Below are positions 1 to 8,824 of a DNA stretch of 64,000 bases, piece by piece. How positions within the stretch are numbered: the stretch's first letter is position 1; each line of letters starts with the position of its first letter. The stretch spans positions 45,667,910 through 45,731,909 of the forward strand of contig CM055320.2 in NCBI GenBank assembly GCA_029255685.2, written 5' to 3'. Source of the stretch: Silene conica. Its lineage: Eukaryota > Streptophyta > Magnoliopsida > Caryophyllales > Caryophyllaceae. The notes under the pieces are model-generated. The model had not been told where the DNA came from. It did not search any database and saw nothing but the letters and a program-made list of their open reading frames with translations. The translations under genes were made by a program, and so were the position numbers.

Positions 1-190
1 TCCTTAATTATGCAAAAGACTCGAGGACATGAATTTGGTGCTAAATCGTCCATTTTCCGCATAAATCTGCAAAAGTGCAAAAAAATACGAAAGTACACGA
101 TTGATGGGAAAAAAAGGCTAAAACATAGTAAATGAGCGACCAAATGCGTGTAAAAATAGATGAAAAACATCATAAAATAGACACGCATCA
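1..190 (-). repeat. LTR 1 (partial, cut by window edge)
   Basis: Matches the last 190 bases of the complete LTRs at 5232-6809 and 11851-13428 and ends in the same GCATCA. It is the 5' end (U3 side) of the LTR in element orientation and the 3' LTR of the leftmost internal region. The remainder lies outside the window. Confidence 0.92.
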
Positions 191-208
191 AATTCCCTAA
201 ACCAAACC

Positions 209-228
209 CTTGCTTGCCCTCAAGCAAG
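209..228. repeat. Perfect 8-bp hairpin next to the 3' LTR (unit 1)
   Basis: CTTGCTTG, a 4-base CCCT spacer, then CAAGCAAG, lying 18 bases from the LTR end. The same dyad sits at 6828-6847, 13447-13466 and 20067-20086 in the other units. In the diverged relative at about 35,127-35,146 one arm is altered. A similar CTTGAGG-containing dyad near the polypurine tract is, to my knowledge, common in Athila/Tat elements. Confidence 0.75.
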
Positions 229-848
229 AAATAGACTCGATCTTACTTAATGGAACGATTTCAATCTCAGAGCGAAATTTACATGTAAGCCTAAACCAAT
301 GCTAAGTACAAAATGAGAAAGTATATAAATCATGCAAACGAGTTATGGTGTCGTCAAACTTGTAACACTAGAGACTATAGAGACTTTATACTATGGACTC
401 TCGCGGTACGCTCGAGAAACTCATGAAGCAAAGGGTGAGTATATGTAAAAGATAGAAAGAAGTAAATTTGCAATGACGCTCACCTAACTGCGACCTATGG
501 AAACATGCCTGCAATCTAACATGAACAAGAATTCTACAACTTTGTATAACAATCTCATTTAAGTGGCCTAGATACATGCAATTGAGATAATGAAAGATAT
601 GTAAGGTAAAAGGTAGAAGCGGTTAAGATGTTTTTGGGTAAGTGGGGTTAGTAGCTAAGCTAGTAAAACCGGTTCCCAACAACATAATTCACAACCTTTT
701 TTTGATATTAAGAAAGTGCTCTTTTTGTGGCACAACTCTCACATTGAATATAAGAAAGGCCTCCCAAATATTTTGAATGAGGTACGGGAGTGATAACATA
801 TAAAAGAAAGGGATTTTTGAACGATTTTTTTTCATTCTGATGCTGTCA

Positions 849-883
849 GGTGGTCGGCCGACCCAAGAAGGTGGTCGGTCGAC
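849..883. repeat. GGTCGACC-type hairpin cassette a (unit 1)
   Basis: Two near-palindromic GGTCGGCCGACC / GGTCGGTCGAC words about 9 bases apart in the 3' non-coding domain. Equivalent copies occur in units 2-4, where the first word carries G to A (TCAGCCGACC), for example at 7467-7501. Confidence 0.7.
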
Positions 884-901
884 TTCTTTCCTGTACGTTT
901 T

Positions 902-999
902 GATTTTTTTTCGTTTTTTCTTTTCTTTCTTTCTTTTTCTGAATTTTTCTGTTCTTTTTTTTTTCTTTCTTGTTTTCTTTCTTTTCTCTTTTTTTTCAA
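902..999 (-). repeat. Long pyrimidine tract (polypurine on the element strand)
   Basis: About 98 bases almost entirely T and C on the plus strand (TTTC and TTTTC runs), hence A/G-only in the element transcript. Equivalent tracts are at about 7519-7614, 14139-14234 and 20759-20855 with small length differences. It lies about 0.7 kb from the 3' LTR, too far for the main polypurine primer. It could be an internal second-strand primer or a simple low-complexity expansion. Confidence 0.6.
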
Positions 1000-1898
1000 G
1001 ATAGCATACAAACCAAGATGCCTCAAAAAATAATCCAAATACCACAAATACTAGCTTGGAAGGGTAGGCTGAGTATGGGATGTAGTTTTGGGGGAATAAA
1101 AAGGCAATTTTGGCTATGTGAAGCTTATGGGTAAATACGAGAAAAAGGATCCCAAATGCACGTATCAAGACTCACAAAATGAGATAGTAAAACAAGTATA
1201 TAGCAATTCAAATTCATGTTTATGCATATTGATGTAACATGTTCCAAGGGGAGTACTACTCACATCCTAGACAACTGGTTTAAGAATGAAACCAGGAATA
1301 AGGCTCTAAAACTCAGAATGTATAGTAGGCTGCCAAGGTATAAGTCAAATCTCAAGATATACAAATTGACAAAAAACTCGTAGATATGCAAAATACTTTT
1401 ATACTAAAACAAGTTGACAAGGCAATGGTAAAGGCATAAACATGTAAGATAGCTAAATCATCCTTGAAATACTCTCGTTCCGACTCGACCTATATGCTAA
1501 AATAAACGTGCATTTTTTTGAAATTTTTGAATTTTTCTGTTTTTTTGGATTTTTGTATATATATGGAAAATAAAGAAAAGAACAATGCAAGACAGAAATG
1601 CAATAAACGTGTGACAAAATGCAATGCATGTAACACGAAACCATTCCCCAAACCAACCCGCACAATGTCCCCATTGTGCATTAGCCTAAGTAAAGGTTTC
1701 AGAAAATAAAAAGAAAGATGCAGGGAAAATAGAAACTAAGGAAAACTGGAAAGAACTCACTGGATTAATAGATGTATGAGAATAACCTCCCCAAACCAGC
1801 GTAAGCTGGGAGGTTTTGATGGCCAGAAGTGCCACTGAAATACCAAAGACGGTTGCACGGTTCTCGAGGAAGAAAACGAAAGACTGCGACGGATGGCA

Positions 1899-1929
1899 GG
1901 TCGACCGACCAAGAGAACAGGTCGACCGA
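1899..1929. repeat. GGTCGACC-type hairpin cassette b (unit 1)
   Basis: GGTCGACCGACC, 9-base spacer, GGTCGACCGAA. In units 2-3 the second word is intact (GGTCGACCGACC), so unit 1 has a C to A change; in unit 4 (about 21,755-21,788) the second word starts GGTTGACC. Confidence 0.7.
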
Positions 1930-1971
1930 ACTTCCTGTAAACTACAGAAAGTTTCAGCTATACGGCGACTA

Positions 1972-2005
1972 GGTCGACCGACTGGTGTATCTGGTCGGTC
2001 GACCG
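1972..2005. repeat. GGTCGACC-type hairpin cassette c (unit 1)
   Basis: GGTCGACCGAC, about 10-base spacer, GTCGGTCGACC: the two arms are reverse complements. Copies recur at the same offset in all four units. Confidence 0.72.
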
Positions 2006-3397
2006 TCTGTGTCCCAGCGGTCTTCTTTTCTTCGTAGAACCTGAAAAAGCAAGAAAAGTATATGCGCCCGCAAATGCGCGAGATCCCGGAAACAAGTCTA
2101 AAGTCTTCAACTACGCAAGCATAAAGTTCTAAAACTACGAGCACACTAAAATAAAAAGTCTCACACAACAAAAGTAAATTGTCTTAAAACTGAAACTAGA
2201 AAAAAACTATCCGCTAAAGATGCGGAAAATATCCGACCACGGCCTTTGACGACACGCCGTAGTCTCCACGGTGTTTGCTTGAGTAGCAAAACACATCTTT
2301 TTTCCGCCGTCGCAAAGCATATGCGACGGTCCCTCCTCTTGAGTTTTCCTCCTCTTCTTCTTCTCCTCGCGATCCACGATGTTTGGGTCCTCATCTTTTT
2401 TATAGCTTAGACATCCCATTCCTCCTCTCTGAACTATGACTTCTTTTACTTTGGGTTTCCCCAAACCAATTCCTGCACTAGCCACAATAGAAGTATCCTC
2501 CACATTGCTCCCAGCCTGGGGCGGAGGTGTAAAAACAGATATAGGAACAGGTAATAAAGTAGGAGAAGTAGTGATGACCTCATACTTTTTTTCAGAAGTG
2601 ATAGCATTACATGTGATGGGGGTCATAGCATCCTTTTTCCTATAAGATAGGCCATATATAATAGAATGCTTTCTTACTTTAAAGGTCAAAGTCCCAGTGC
2701 CTACATCTATAATGGCGCCTGCGGTGTGAAGGAAAGGTCTTCCTAGAATTATAGGTATATGGGCATCCTCTGGGATGTCCAAAACTACGAAGTCAACTGG
2801 GAAGAAAAACCTGTCAATACGCACAGGGATGTTTTCCAACATTCCTATAGGTTCCATAGATGTACGATCTGCCATCTGGACTGTCATACTGGTCACTGCA
2901 AATTCGGTCATTCCTAGTTTTAAGGCAACGCTTAGGGGCATGACACTTATACTAGCACCTAAGTCGCATAAAGCCTTCTTAACTGGGAAGGTTCCTATAT
3001 TGCAGGGGACAGAAAAAATACTTGGGTCCTCTAATTTGTGAGGGGCAATGACATGTGATAAAAAGCTAGATGACTCTTCAATGAGGGCCACCGACTCAAC
3101 CTTTTCTACAGACCTCTTTCTTGACAAAAGCTGCCTCATAAATTTAAGATAAGAATGAACTTGTTGAACTAATTCTAGAAAAGGGACTTGAACATTTAAT
3201 GAACGAATCACATCCTTAAATTTGTCAAAAGATACCTGATCCTTCGAAGGTACAAGTCTTTCTGGGAAAGGAGCGGCTGAAGACTCAGTATTTGCAGCTC
3301 TCTTCAGAAACCTAGGGGTATTATCACCCCTAAAAAGAAAATCCCTTTAGTTATCTGGCAATTCTGGACGAAAAGGAGACTCTGGCTCTGCCTCGGC

Positions 3398-3431
3398 GGT
3401 CGGTCGACCTGGATCTTCGGTCGGTCGACCG
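3398..3431. repeat. In-frame GGTCGACC cassette d within gag-pro linker (unit 1)
   Basis: Two 12-base GGTCGGTCGACC words 9 bases apart (21-bp period). In the element frame they encode GRPTEDPGRPT. Present in every unit (for example 10,016-10,049, 16,636-16,669, 23,253-23,287). Confidence 0.8.
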
Positions 3432-3469
3432 TTCTCTTGTTCAGTGGAAATTTCCGGATTCTGCTCTGT

Positions 3470-3523
3470 GGTCGGTCGACCTGGATCTTCGGTCGGTCGA
3501 CCTGGATCTTCGGTCGGTCGACC
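3470..3523. repeat. In-frame triple GGTCGACC cassette e within gag-pro linker (unit 1)
   Basis: Three GGTCGGTCGACC words on a 21-bp period, encoding repeats of GRPTEDP. Units 1-3 carry three words here; unit 4 carries two (23,326-23,359), a loss of exactly one 21-bp period, so the frame is kept. Confidence 0.82.
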
Positions 3524-5208
3524 GCTCTTTCTGCTATTCTTCTGTTTTTCTTTCTCAACCCCCACTTTAGCTCCACTTCGCAAGGATATGATGTTTAGAG
3601 TCTATTTTTTCTGGTCTGGTTTGGTCGGAAGTTGACCCGGAGCCCTAGTATCATTCTTGCTTGCGATTTGAGCAATCTGAGACTCTAACATCTTCATCCT
3701 GCCTCTCTAGCCTGTGACTCCTTCTGAACCAACCCAATAAGATTTTGGATAAGAGTTTCTGTGTTGGGTGGTGGATTAGAAGGTGGTTGAGGGTTGAAGG
3801 GTGGTTTTTGAAAACCTTGCTTATGTGGGGGGATATATGTGGAATTTTGCTGAGGTTGCATATGTTGTGGGTTAAGAACATTCTGGCTTGTCCACCTTAG
3901 GTTGGGATGGACATTATTATTATTTGGGTCATAGAAATTGTTCCCACGATAATGTTGAAAAGCGGCACATGTTTCATTGGATGAAGTACAAAATTTTGAC
4001 ATGTGCCCCTCTCCACCGCACCTCTCACAAGCAAAGGGTCCGTCTTGAACGGCGTTCACCTGATAAATACCGCCCTTGCTTCCACTTCCTAGATCGAATT
4101 TTCCTCCAGCTTCTAATTTTTCCAACTTGGCCGTCAAGGCCTCAATTGCTGATAGGTTGTATTCAGATTTCCTTTGATTTCCTCTGGAAGTGCCATGCTC
4201 AGCACGGTGTACAGCAACATCTTCTATTAATTTGAGACCCTTAGTCTCTCCTGAATTATCTTGGAATCTCCCATTAGCTGCAGCATCTAGATAGGCCCTG
4301 TTGTCATCGTAGAGGCCATTGTAGAACTGGTTGCAAAGAAACCATTGTTCGAATCCGTGATGTGGTATGGATCGAACAAGTCTCTTGAACCTGTCCCACG
4401 CCTCACTAAAATCTTCATTGGGGCCTTGCTTGAAATTTGTAATCTGCGCTCTTAAAGCATTGGTCTTTGATGCAGAATAGTATTTCCTGTAGAATGCTAA
4501 GGCTAGGGTATTCCAATCTGTGACTCCCGCAGCAGTACGGTCTAGATCTCTGTACCACTCTCTCGCAGAGTCCCTAAGGGAGAAGATAAACATGGTTTGC
4601 TTAATCTGGTCCTGCGTCACTCCTTCTGGGGGTGCAATAGAGTATATGTAATCTGTGAAGATTTCAATATGCTTTGCAGCATCCTCATTGGTCGAGCCTC
4701 CAAATTGGTTTCTTTCAACCATGGTAATGTAGGCAGGCTTGGCCTCGAATGGCTTCCCAGTACCTGCAGGTAAAGTGAACCCCTTGTATAGGTCCTTTGC
4801 CTGAGGTATGGAGTGACTGGCAATAGTAGCTTCTTCTGCCATATTCTCTTCTTCTTTAGGAAAAACTGGAAAGTAGGTAAAAGGTGGTGTTTTTGGTGAA
4901 GGTGGATTGTTGGGTGAATTTGGTTGTGAAGGTGGTGTTTTTGGTGAAGATGGTAAAGATGGTTGTTCGAAAAGGTCTTCTTGAAACAAGGAAGATGGTC
5001 AACCTCCTTCCTGATTTGCTAGAAGTTGATTTCTCCTTTCTCTAAGAGTCCTCTCAAGCTCGTGGTCCAGCGGTAGGAGTTCTCCTTGAACTGACCTGCG
5101 CATAAGATGGAAACTACAAGAAAACGGTGAGAAGGTTTAAGGAACAAAAAAGTTCCTTAAACAAAGAGAAACAAAAACAAAAAAAAAACAATAAACACTG
5201 GCGTCACC

Positions 5209-5226
5209 TCCCCGGCAACGGCGCCA
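5209..5226 (-). promoter_or_regulatory. Primer binding site, tRNA-Asp (unit 1)
   Basis: The plus strand reads TCCCCGGCAACGGCGCCA, the 3' terminal 18 bases including CCA of plant tRNA-Asp(GTC). The element strand is therefore its complement, 5 bases inside the LTR. Athila elements are known to use this primer. Equivalent sites are at 11,828-11,845 and 18,447-18,464. The leader up to the gag start (4990-5208) has A-rich tracts and no clear ORF. Confidence 0.92.
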
Positions 5227-5826
5227 AAATTTGATGCCCGTCGTTGAGGGTACCAAAGATAAAATTTATAAATCCTAACCTTTAACTATAGATAGCGAAA
5301 GTCAGGGTCGAACCACAGAGAGGTGGGGAATGTTTATTGTTTGAATGTTAATTTTTAAAGGTAACAAAATTGGGGGTTGATTGGTTGATTACTATATCTA
5401 AGGCAAAGATAAAAATAAAACAAGAATTAAAAGATGAGAATAAAATATAATAAAAAGGGATGCTAGGATGTTTGGGGTAATAATTAGCTAAGGTAATATA
5501 AATCCTAAAGTCAACATGTATTGCAGTCGCGTAAGGGGTTGTAACATATCTTTTTAGGTCTATGCTACCTAATAGCTCCTTTCGGCCTATACTATTAGTT
5601 CCTAGGTCTCACAATTATTGGGTGTCAACAATAAGGGTGATTCCTAAATCCTAGGTCACATACCTTTCAGTCTTGAGTAACCTAGCCATCTTAAAGTGTA
5701 AACCAATGCCCTTCCCGTATCTCTCAATCTTCCGTAGGTCATTACTAACATCCTACAAGTCTCCTTTCAGTTTCATTGTAGGGTATTATAGTCAACAAAG
5801 AAAGACGAAACAGGATACAAACGCGA

Positions 5827-5863
5827 GTGGTCGACCGACCAGCTATTCCGGTCGGCCGACCAC
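5827..5863. repeat. Hairpin cassette f1 in LTR 2
   Basis: Left arm GTGGTCGACCGACC (5827-5840), loop AGCTATTCC, right arm GGTCGGCCGACCAC (5850-5863). Thirteen of 14 positions pair. The same loop is kept in the diverged LTR at 34,093-34,131 although both arms have changed there. Copies occur in LTRs 3-5. Confidence 0.85.
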
Positions 5864-5868
5864 AGCCT

Positions 5869-5903
5869 CGGTCGACCGACCCACTATTTGAGTCGGTCGA
5901 CCG
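5869..5903. repeat. Hairpin cassette f2 in LTR 2
   Basis: CGGTCGACCGAC (5869-5880), 11-base loop, GTCGGTCGACCG (5892-5903): a perfect 12-bp stem. LTRs 4 and 5 have a T to C change in the right arm that introduces one mismatch. Confidence 0.85.
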
Positions 5904-6320
5904 TGGTTCTGCTACAAGTCGGTTTCGGAATTTAATCTACCTATGCATATTATCCCCTACATCCTAACATATGAAAATTAGCTACTCATGGTTGTTAAGA
6001 CGATTATGAAAACGGGATTAAACATGGTAAACATAGTGAAAAATCTAAACATGCAAGAATTAATAAGGCTTGAGATTCTGACTTAAACGAATGTAATAAA
6101 AATAATAACAATAATAAAGCTAGATTAAAAGAGTAATTACCACAATCGGAATTAGGGCAGAAAGGAACAAACTTTATTGAATGCTTGAGAATTGTTGAAA
6201 GATTACAAAACTAAAATTCTCCTAAATAAAACTGGATGCTAAAACTGAATCTGAAACTCAATCGATAAAAACTAGGTACTAATTGATACTTCCTCCCCAA
6301 AACCCTAACTACAAGATTAG

Positions 6321-6328
6321 CTTATATA
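6321..6328 (-). promoter_or_regulatory. TATA-like box of LTR 2
   Basis: TATATAAG on the element strand (plus strand cttatata), with GC-richer flanks, in the part of the LTR expected to be U3/R. Conserved in every complete LTR of the array (12,940-12,947; 19,559-19,566; 26,156-26,163). The diverged relative has TATAAAAG at the equivalent place (34,612-34,619). Transcription would start some 25-35 bases further left. Confidence 0.6.
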
Positions 6329-6402
6329 GGGCAAGAGATTCGAGTTTCCTAAAGACTCTACTTCTAATTTATTTCCGAAAAAGAATTGTTCTGGGCTTCG
6401 CT

Positions 6403-6439
6403 GAGGTCGGTCGACCACGTTGGTGGGTCGGTCGACCTC
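6403..6439. repeat. Hairpin cassette g1 in LTR 2
   Basis: GAGGTCGGTCGACC, loop ACGTTGGTG, GGTCGGTCGACCTC. The outer GAGG/CCTC pairs and the stem closes with two G-T wobbles. Present in all complete LTRs. Confidence 0.78.
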
Positions 6440-6505
6440 TTTCACGGGCTTACTTGAATTCTTGGACTTTTTCCTCAGATTTGGACTTTTATGAAGATCA
6501 GGCCT

Positions 6506-6538
6506 GGTCGGCCGACCCGTTTAGCTGGTCGGTCGACC
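6506..6538. repeat. Hairpin cassette g2 in LTR 2
   Basis: GGTCGGCCGACC, 9-base loop, GGTCGGTCGACC. LTR 5 lost one base in the right word (26,363-26,374 reads GGTCGGTCGACG), so that copy is damaged. Confidence 0.78.
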
Positions 6539-6809
6539 GCTTCCGTATAGGATTCTTCGGTTTTCTCCTTGTTTTGACTTTTGGCATTTAAATAAAGACT
6601 CCAGTTGACTTTCCATCGTTCCTTAATTATGCAAAAGACTCGAGGACATGAATTTGGTGCTAAATCGTCCATTTCCCGCATAAATCTGCAAAAGTGCAAA
6701 AAAATACGAAAGTACACGATTGATGGGAAAAAAAGGCTAAAACATAGTAAATGAGCGACCAAATGCGTGTAAAAATAGATGAAAAACATCATAAAATAGA
6801 CACGCATCA

Positions 6810-8824
6810 AATTCCCTAAACCAAACCCTTGCTTGCCCTCAAGCAAGAAATAGACTCGATCTTACTTAATGGAACGATTTCAATCTCAGAGCGAAATTTA
6901 CATGTAAGCCTAAACCAATGCTAAGTACAAAATGAGAAAGTATATAAATCATGCAAACGAGTTATGGTGTCGTCAAACTTGTAACACTAGAGACTATAGA
7001 GACTTTATACTATGGACTCTCGCGGTACGCTCGAGAAACTTATGAAGCAAAGGGTGAGTATATGTAAAAGATAGAAAGAAGTAAATTTGCAATGACGCTC
7101 ACCTAACTGCGACCCATGGAAACATGCCTGCAATCTAACATGAACAAGAATTCTACAACTTTGTATAACAATCTCATTTAAGTGGCCTAGATACATGCAA
7201 TTGAGATAATGAAAGATATGTAAGGTAAAAGGTAGAAGCGGTTAAGATGTTTTTGGGTAAGTGGGGTTAGTAGCTAAGCTAGTAAAACCGGTTCCCAACA
7301 ACATAATTCACAACCTTTTTTTGATATTAAGAAAGTGCTCTTTTTGTGGCACAACTCTCACATTGAATATAAGAAAGGACTCCCAAATATTTTGAATGAG
7401 GTACGGGAGTGATAACATATAAAAGAAAGGGATTTTTGAACGATTTTTTTCATTCTGATGCTGTCAGGTGGTCAGCCGACCCAAGAAGGTGGTCGGTCGA
7501 CTTCTTTCCTGTACGTTTTGATTTTTTTTCGTTTTTTCTTTTCTTTCTTTCTTTTTCTGAATTTTTCTGTTCTTTTTTTTTTCGTTCTTGTTTTCTTTCT
7601 TTTCTCTTTTTATTCAAGATAGCATACAAACCAAGATGCCTCAAAAAATAACCCAAAGACCACAAATACTAGCTTGGAAGGGTAGGCTGAGTATGGGATG
7701 TAGTTTTGGGGGAATAAAAAGGCAATTTTGGCTATGTGAAGCTTATGGGTAAATACGAGAAAAAGGATCCCAAATGCACGTATCAAGACTCACAAAATGA
7801 GATAGTAAAACAAGTATATAGCAATTCAAATTCATGTTTATGCATATTGATGTAACATGTTCCAAGGGGAGTACTACTCACATCCTAGACAACTGGTTTA
7901 AGAATGAAACCAGGAATAAGGCTCTAAAACTCAGAATGTATAGTAGGCTGCCAAGGTATAAGTCAAATCTCAAGATATACAAATTGACAAAAAACTCGTA
8001 GATATGCAAAATACTTTTATACTAAAACAAGTTGACAAGGCAATGGTAAAGGCATAAACATGTAAGATAGCTAAATCATCCTTGAAATACTCTCGTTCCG
8101 ACTCGACCTATATGCTAAAATAAACGTGCATTTTTTTGAAATTTTTGAATTTTTCTGTTTTTTTGGATTTTTGTATATATATGGAAAATAAAGAAAAGAA
8201 CAATGCAAGACAGAAATGCAATAAACGTGTGACAAAATGCAATGCATGTAACACGAAACCATTCCCCAAACCAACCCGCACAATGTCCCCATTGTGCATT
8301 AGCCTAAGTAAAGGTTTCAGAAAATTAAAAGAAAGATGCAGGGAAAATAGAAACTAAGGAAAACTGGAAAGAACTCACTGGATTAATAGATGTATGAGAA
8401 TAACCTCCCCAAACCAGCGTAAGCTGGGAGGTTTTGATGGCCAGAAGTGCCACTGAAATACCAAAGACGGTTGCACGGTTCTCGAGGAAGAAAACGAAAG
8501 ACTGCGACGGATGGCAGGTCGACCGACCAAGAGAACAGGTCGACCGACCTTCCTGTAAACTACAGAAAGTTTCAGCTATACGGCGACTAGGTCGACCGAC
8601 TGGTGTATCTGGTCGGTCGACCGTCTGTGTCCCAGCGGTCTTCTTTTCTTCGTAGAACCTGAAAAAGCAAGAAAAGTATATGCGCCCGCAAATGCGCGAG
8701 ATCCCGGAAACAAGTCTAAAGTCTTCAACTACGCAAGCATAAAGTTCTAAAACTACGAGCACACTAAAATAAAAAGTCTCACACAACAAAAGTAAATTGT
8801 CTTAAAACTGAAACTAGAAAAAAA
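6810..8824 (-). other. 3' non-coding domain of array unit 2
   Basis: Equivalent to 191-2206, nearly base for base, with the LTR-adjacent hairpin at 6828-6847, the purine tract and three cassettes. It differs from unit 1 at a few positions: an intact second word in cassette b, and TCAGCCGACC in cassette a. No replication enzymes are encoded. Confidence 0.8.

Larger units (their letters stand above)
191..2206 (-). other. 3' non-coding domain of array unit 1
   Basis: About 2 kb between the protease stop and the 3' LTR, where an autonomous Athila element would carry reverse transcriptase, RNase H and integrase. No such motif is found in any frame. Next to the LTR (191-208) the element strand reads a short purine-rich AGGGAATT stretch, the best candidate for the polypurine primer. 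A perfect 8-bp hairpin lies at 209-228. A long purine tract on the element strand lies at about 902-999. Three hairpin cassettes are at 849-883, 1899-1929 and 1972-2005. Short ORFs seen here, including a lysine-rich one across the purine tract, look like composition artefacts. Confidence 0.8.
2207..4989 (-). pseudogene. gag-protease region of array unit 1 (broken)
   Basis: The gag part (from 4989) starts with a proline-rich segment, then an Athila/gypsy gag domain with a W-Y/W-x-L type helical core (EWYRDLDR, AFYRKYYS, DRFKRLVRSIPHH) over roughly residues 90-240, and a CCHC knuckle (CERCGGEGHMSKFC) near residue 325. After a linker with GRPTEDP repeats comes a retroviral-type aspartic protease with DLGAS in place of DTGAS, followed downstream by IPIILGRPFLHTAG, and a lysine-rich tail that I do not recognise. 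In this unit a one-base deletion at about 3695-3700 (compare unit 4, 23,531-23,540) ends gag after QAREAG with a TGA at 3694-3696 that overlaps an ATG. A TAA at 3347-3349 then interrupts the linker. Gag would form particles and protease would process it. Replication would depend on enzymes supplied by another element. Confidence 0.88.
5232..6809 (-). repeat. LTR 2 (complete, 1578 bp)
   Basis: Bounded by TGATGC and GCATCA, which form a 6-bp inverted repeat as expected for LTR ends, and flanked by the tRNA-Asp primer site on the left and the 3' domain of unit 2 on the right. It acts as the 5' LTR for unit 1 and 3' LTR for unit 2. It holds four GGTCGACC cassettes and a TATA-like box on the element strand. 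It is nearly identical to LTR 3, whereas LTRs 4 and 5 share private changes (for example GTCGGCCGACC at 19,131 and 25,728). Confidence 0.95.

Noticed and set aside
689..1168. Lysine-rich ORF on the minus strand (repeated in other units)
   Set aside because: Comes from translating the polypurine tract; no start context, no domain, and the length changes with tract length.
1816..2037. Short ORFs with VDRP/VGRP words in 3' domains and LTRs
   Set aside because: They are translations of the GGTCGACC cassettes in non-coding DNA; frames differ between sites and are not kept between units.
3694..3696. Programmed frameshift site at the gag end
   Set aside because: No slippery heptamer seen, and unit 4 shows a plain fused frame, so a deletion is more likely; kept only as a weak finding about stop-start overlap.
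3888..4235. Plus-strand ORFs antisense to gag and protease
   Set aside because: Shadows of the real minus-strand frame, repeated in each unit only because the sequence repeats.
2207..4989. Endogenous pararetrovirus
   Set aside because: No movement protein, coat or RT motifs; LTR ends and primer site define a retrotransposon.
5209..5226. tRNA-Asp gene
   Set aside because: Only the 3' 18 bases including CCA are present, next to an LTR end; this is a primer binding site.
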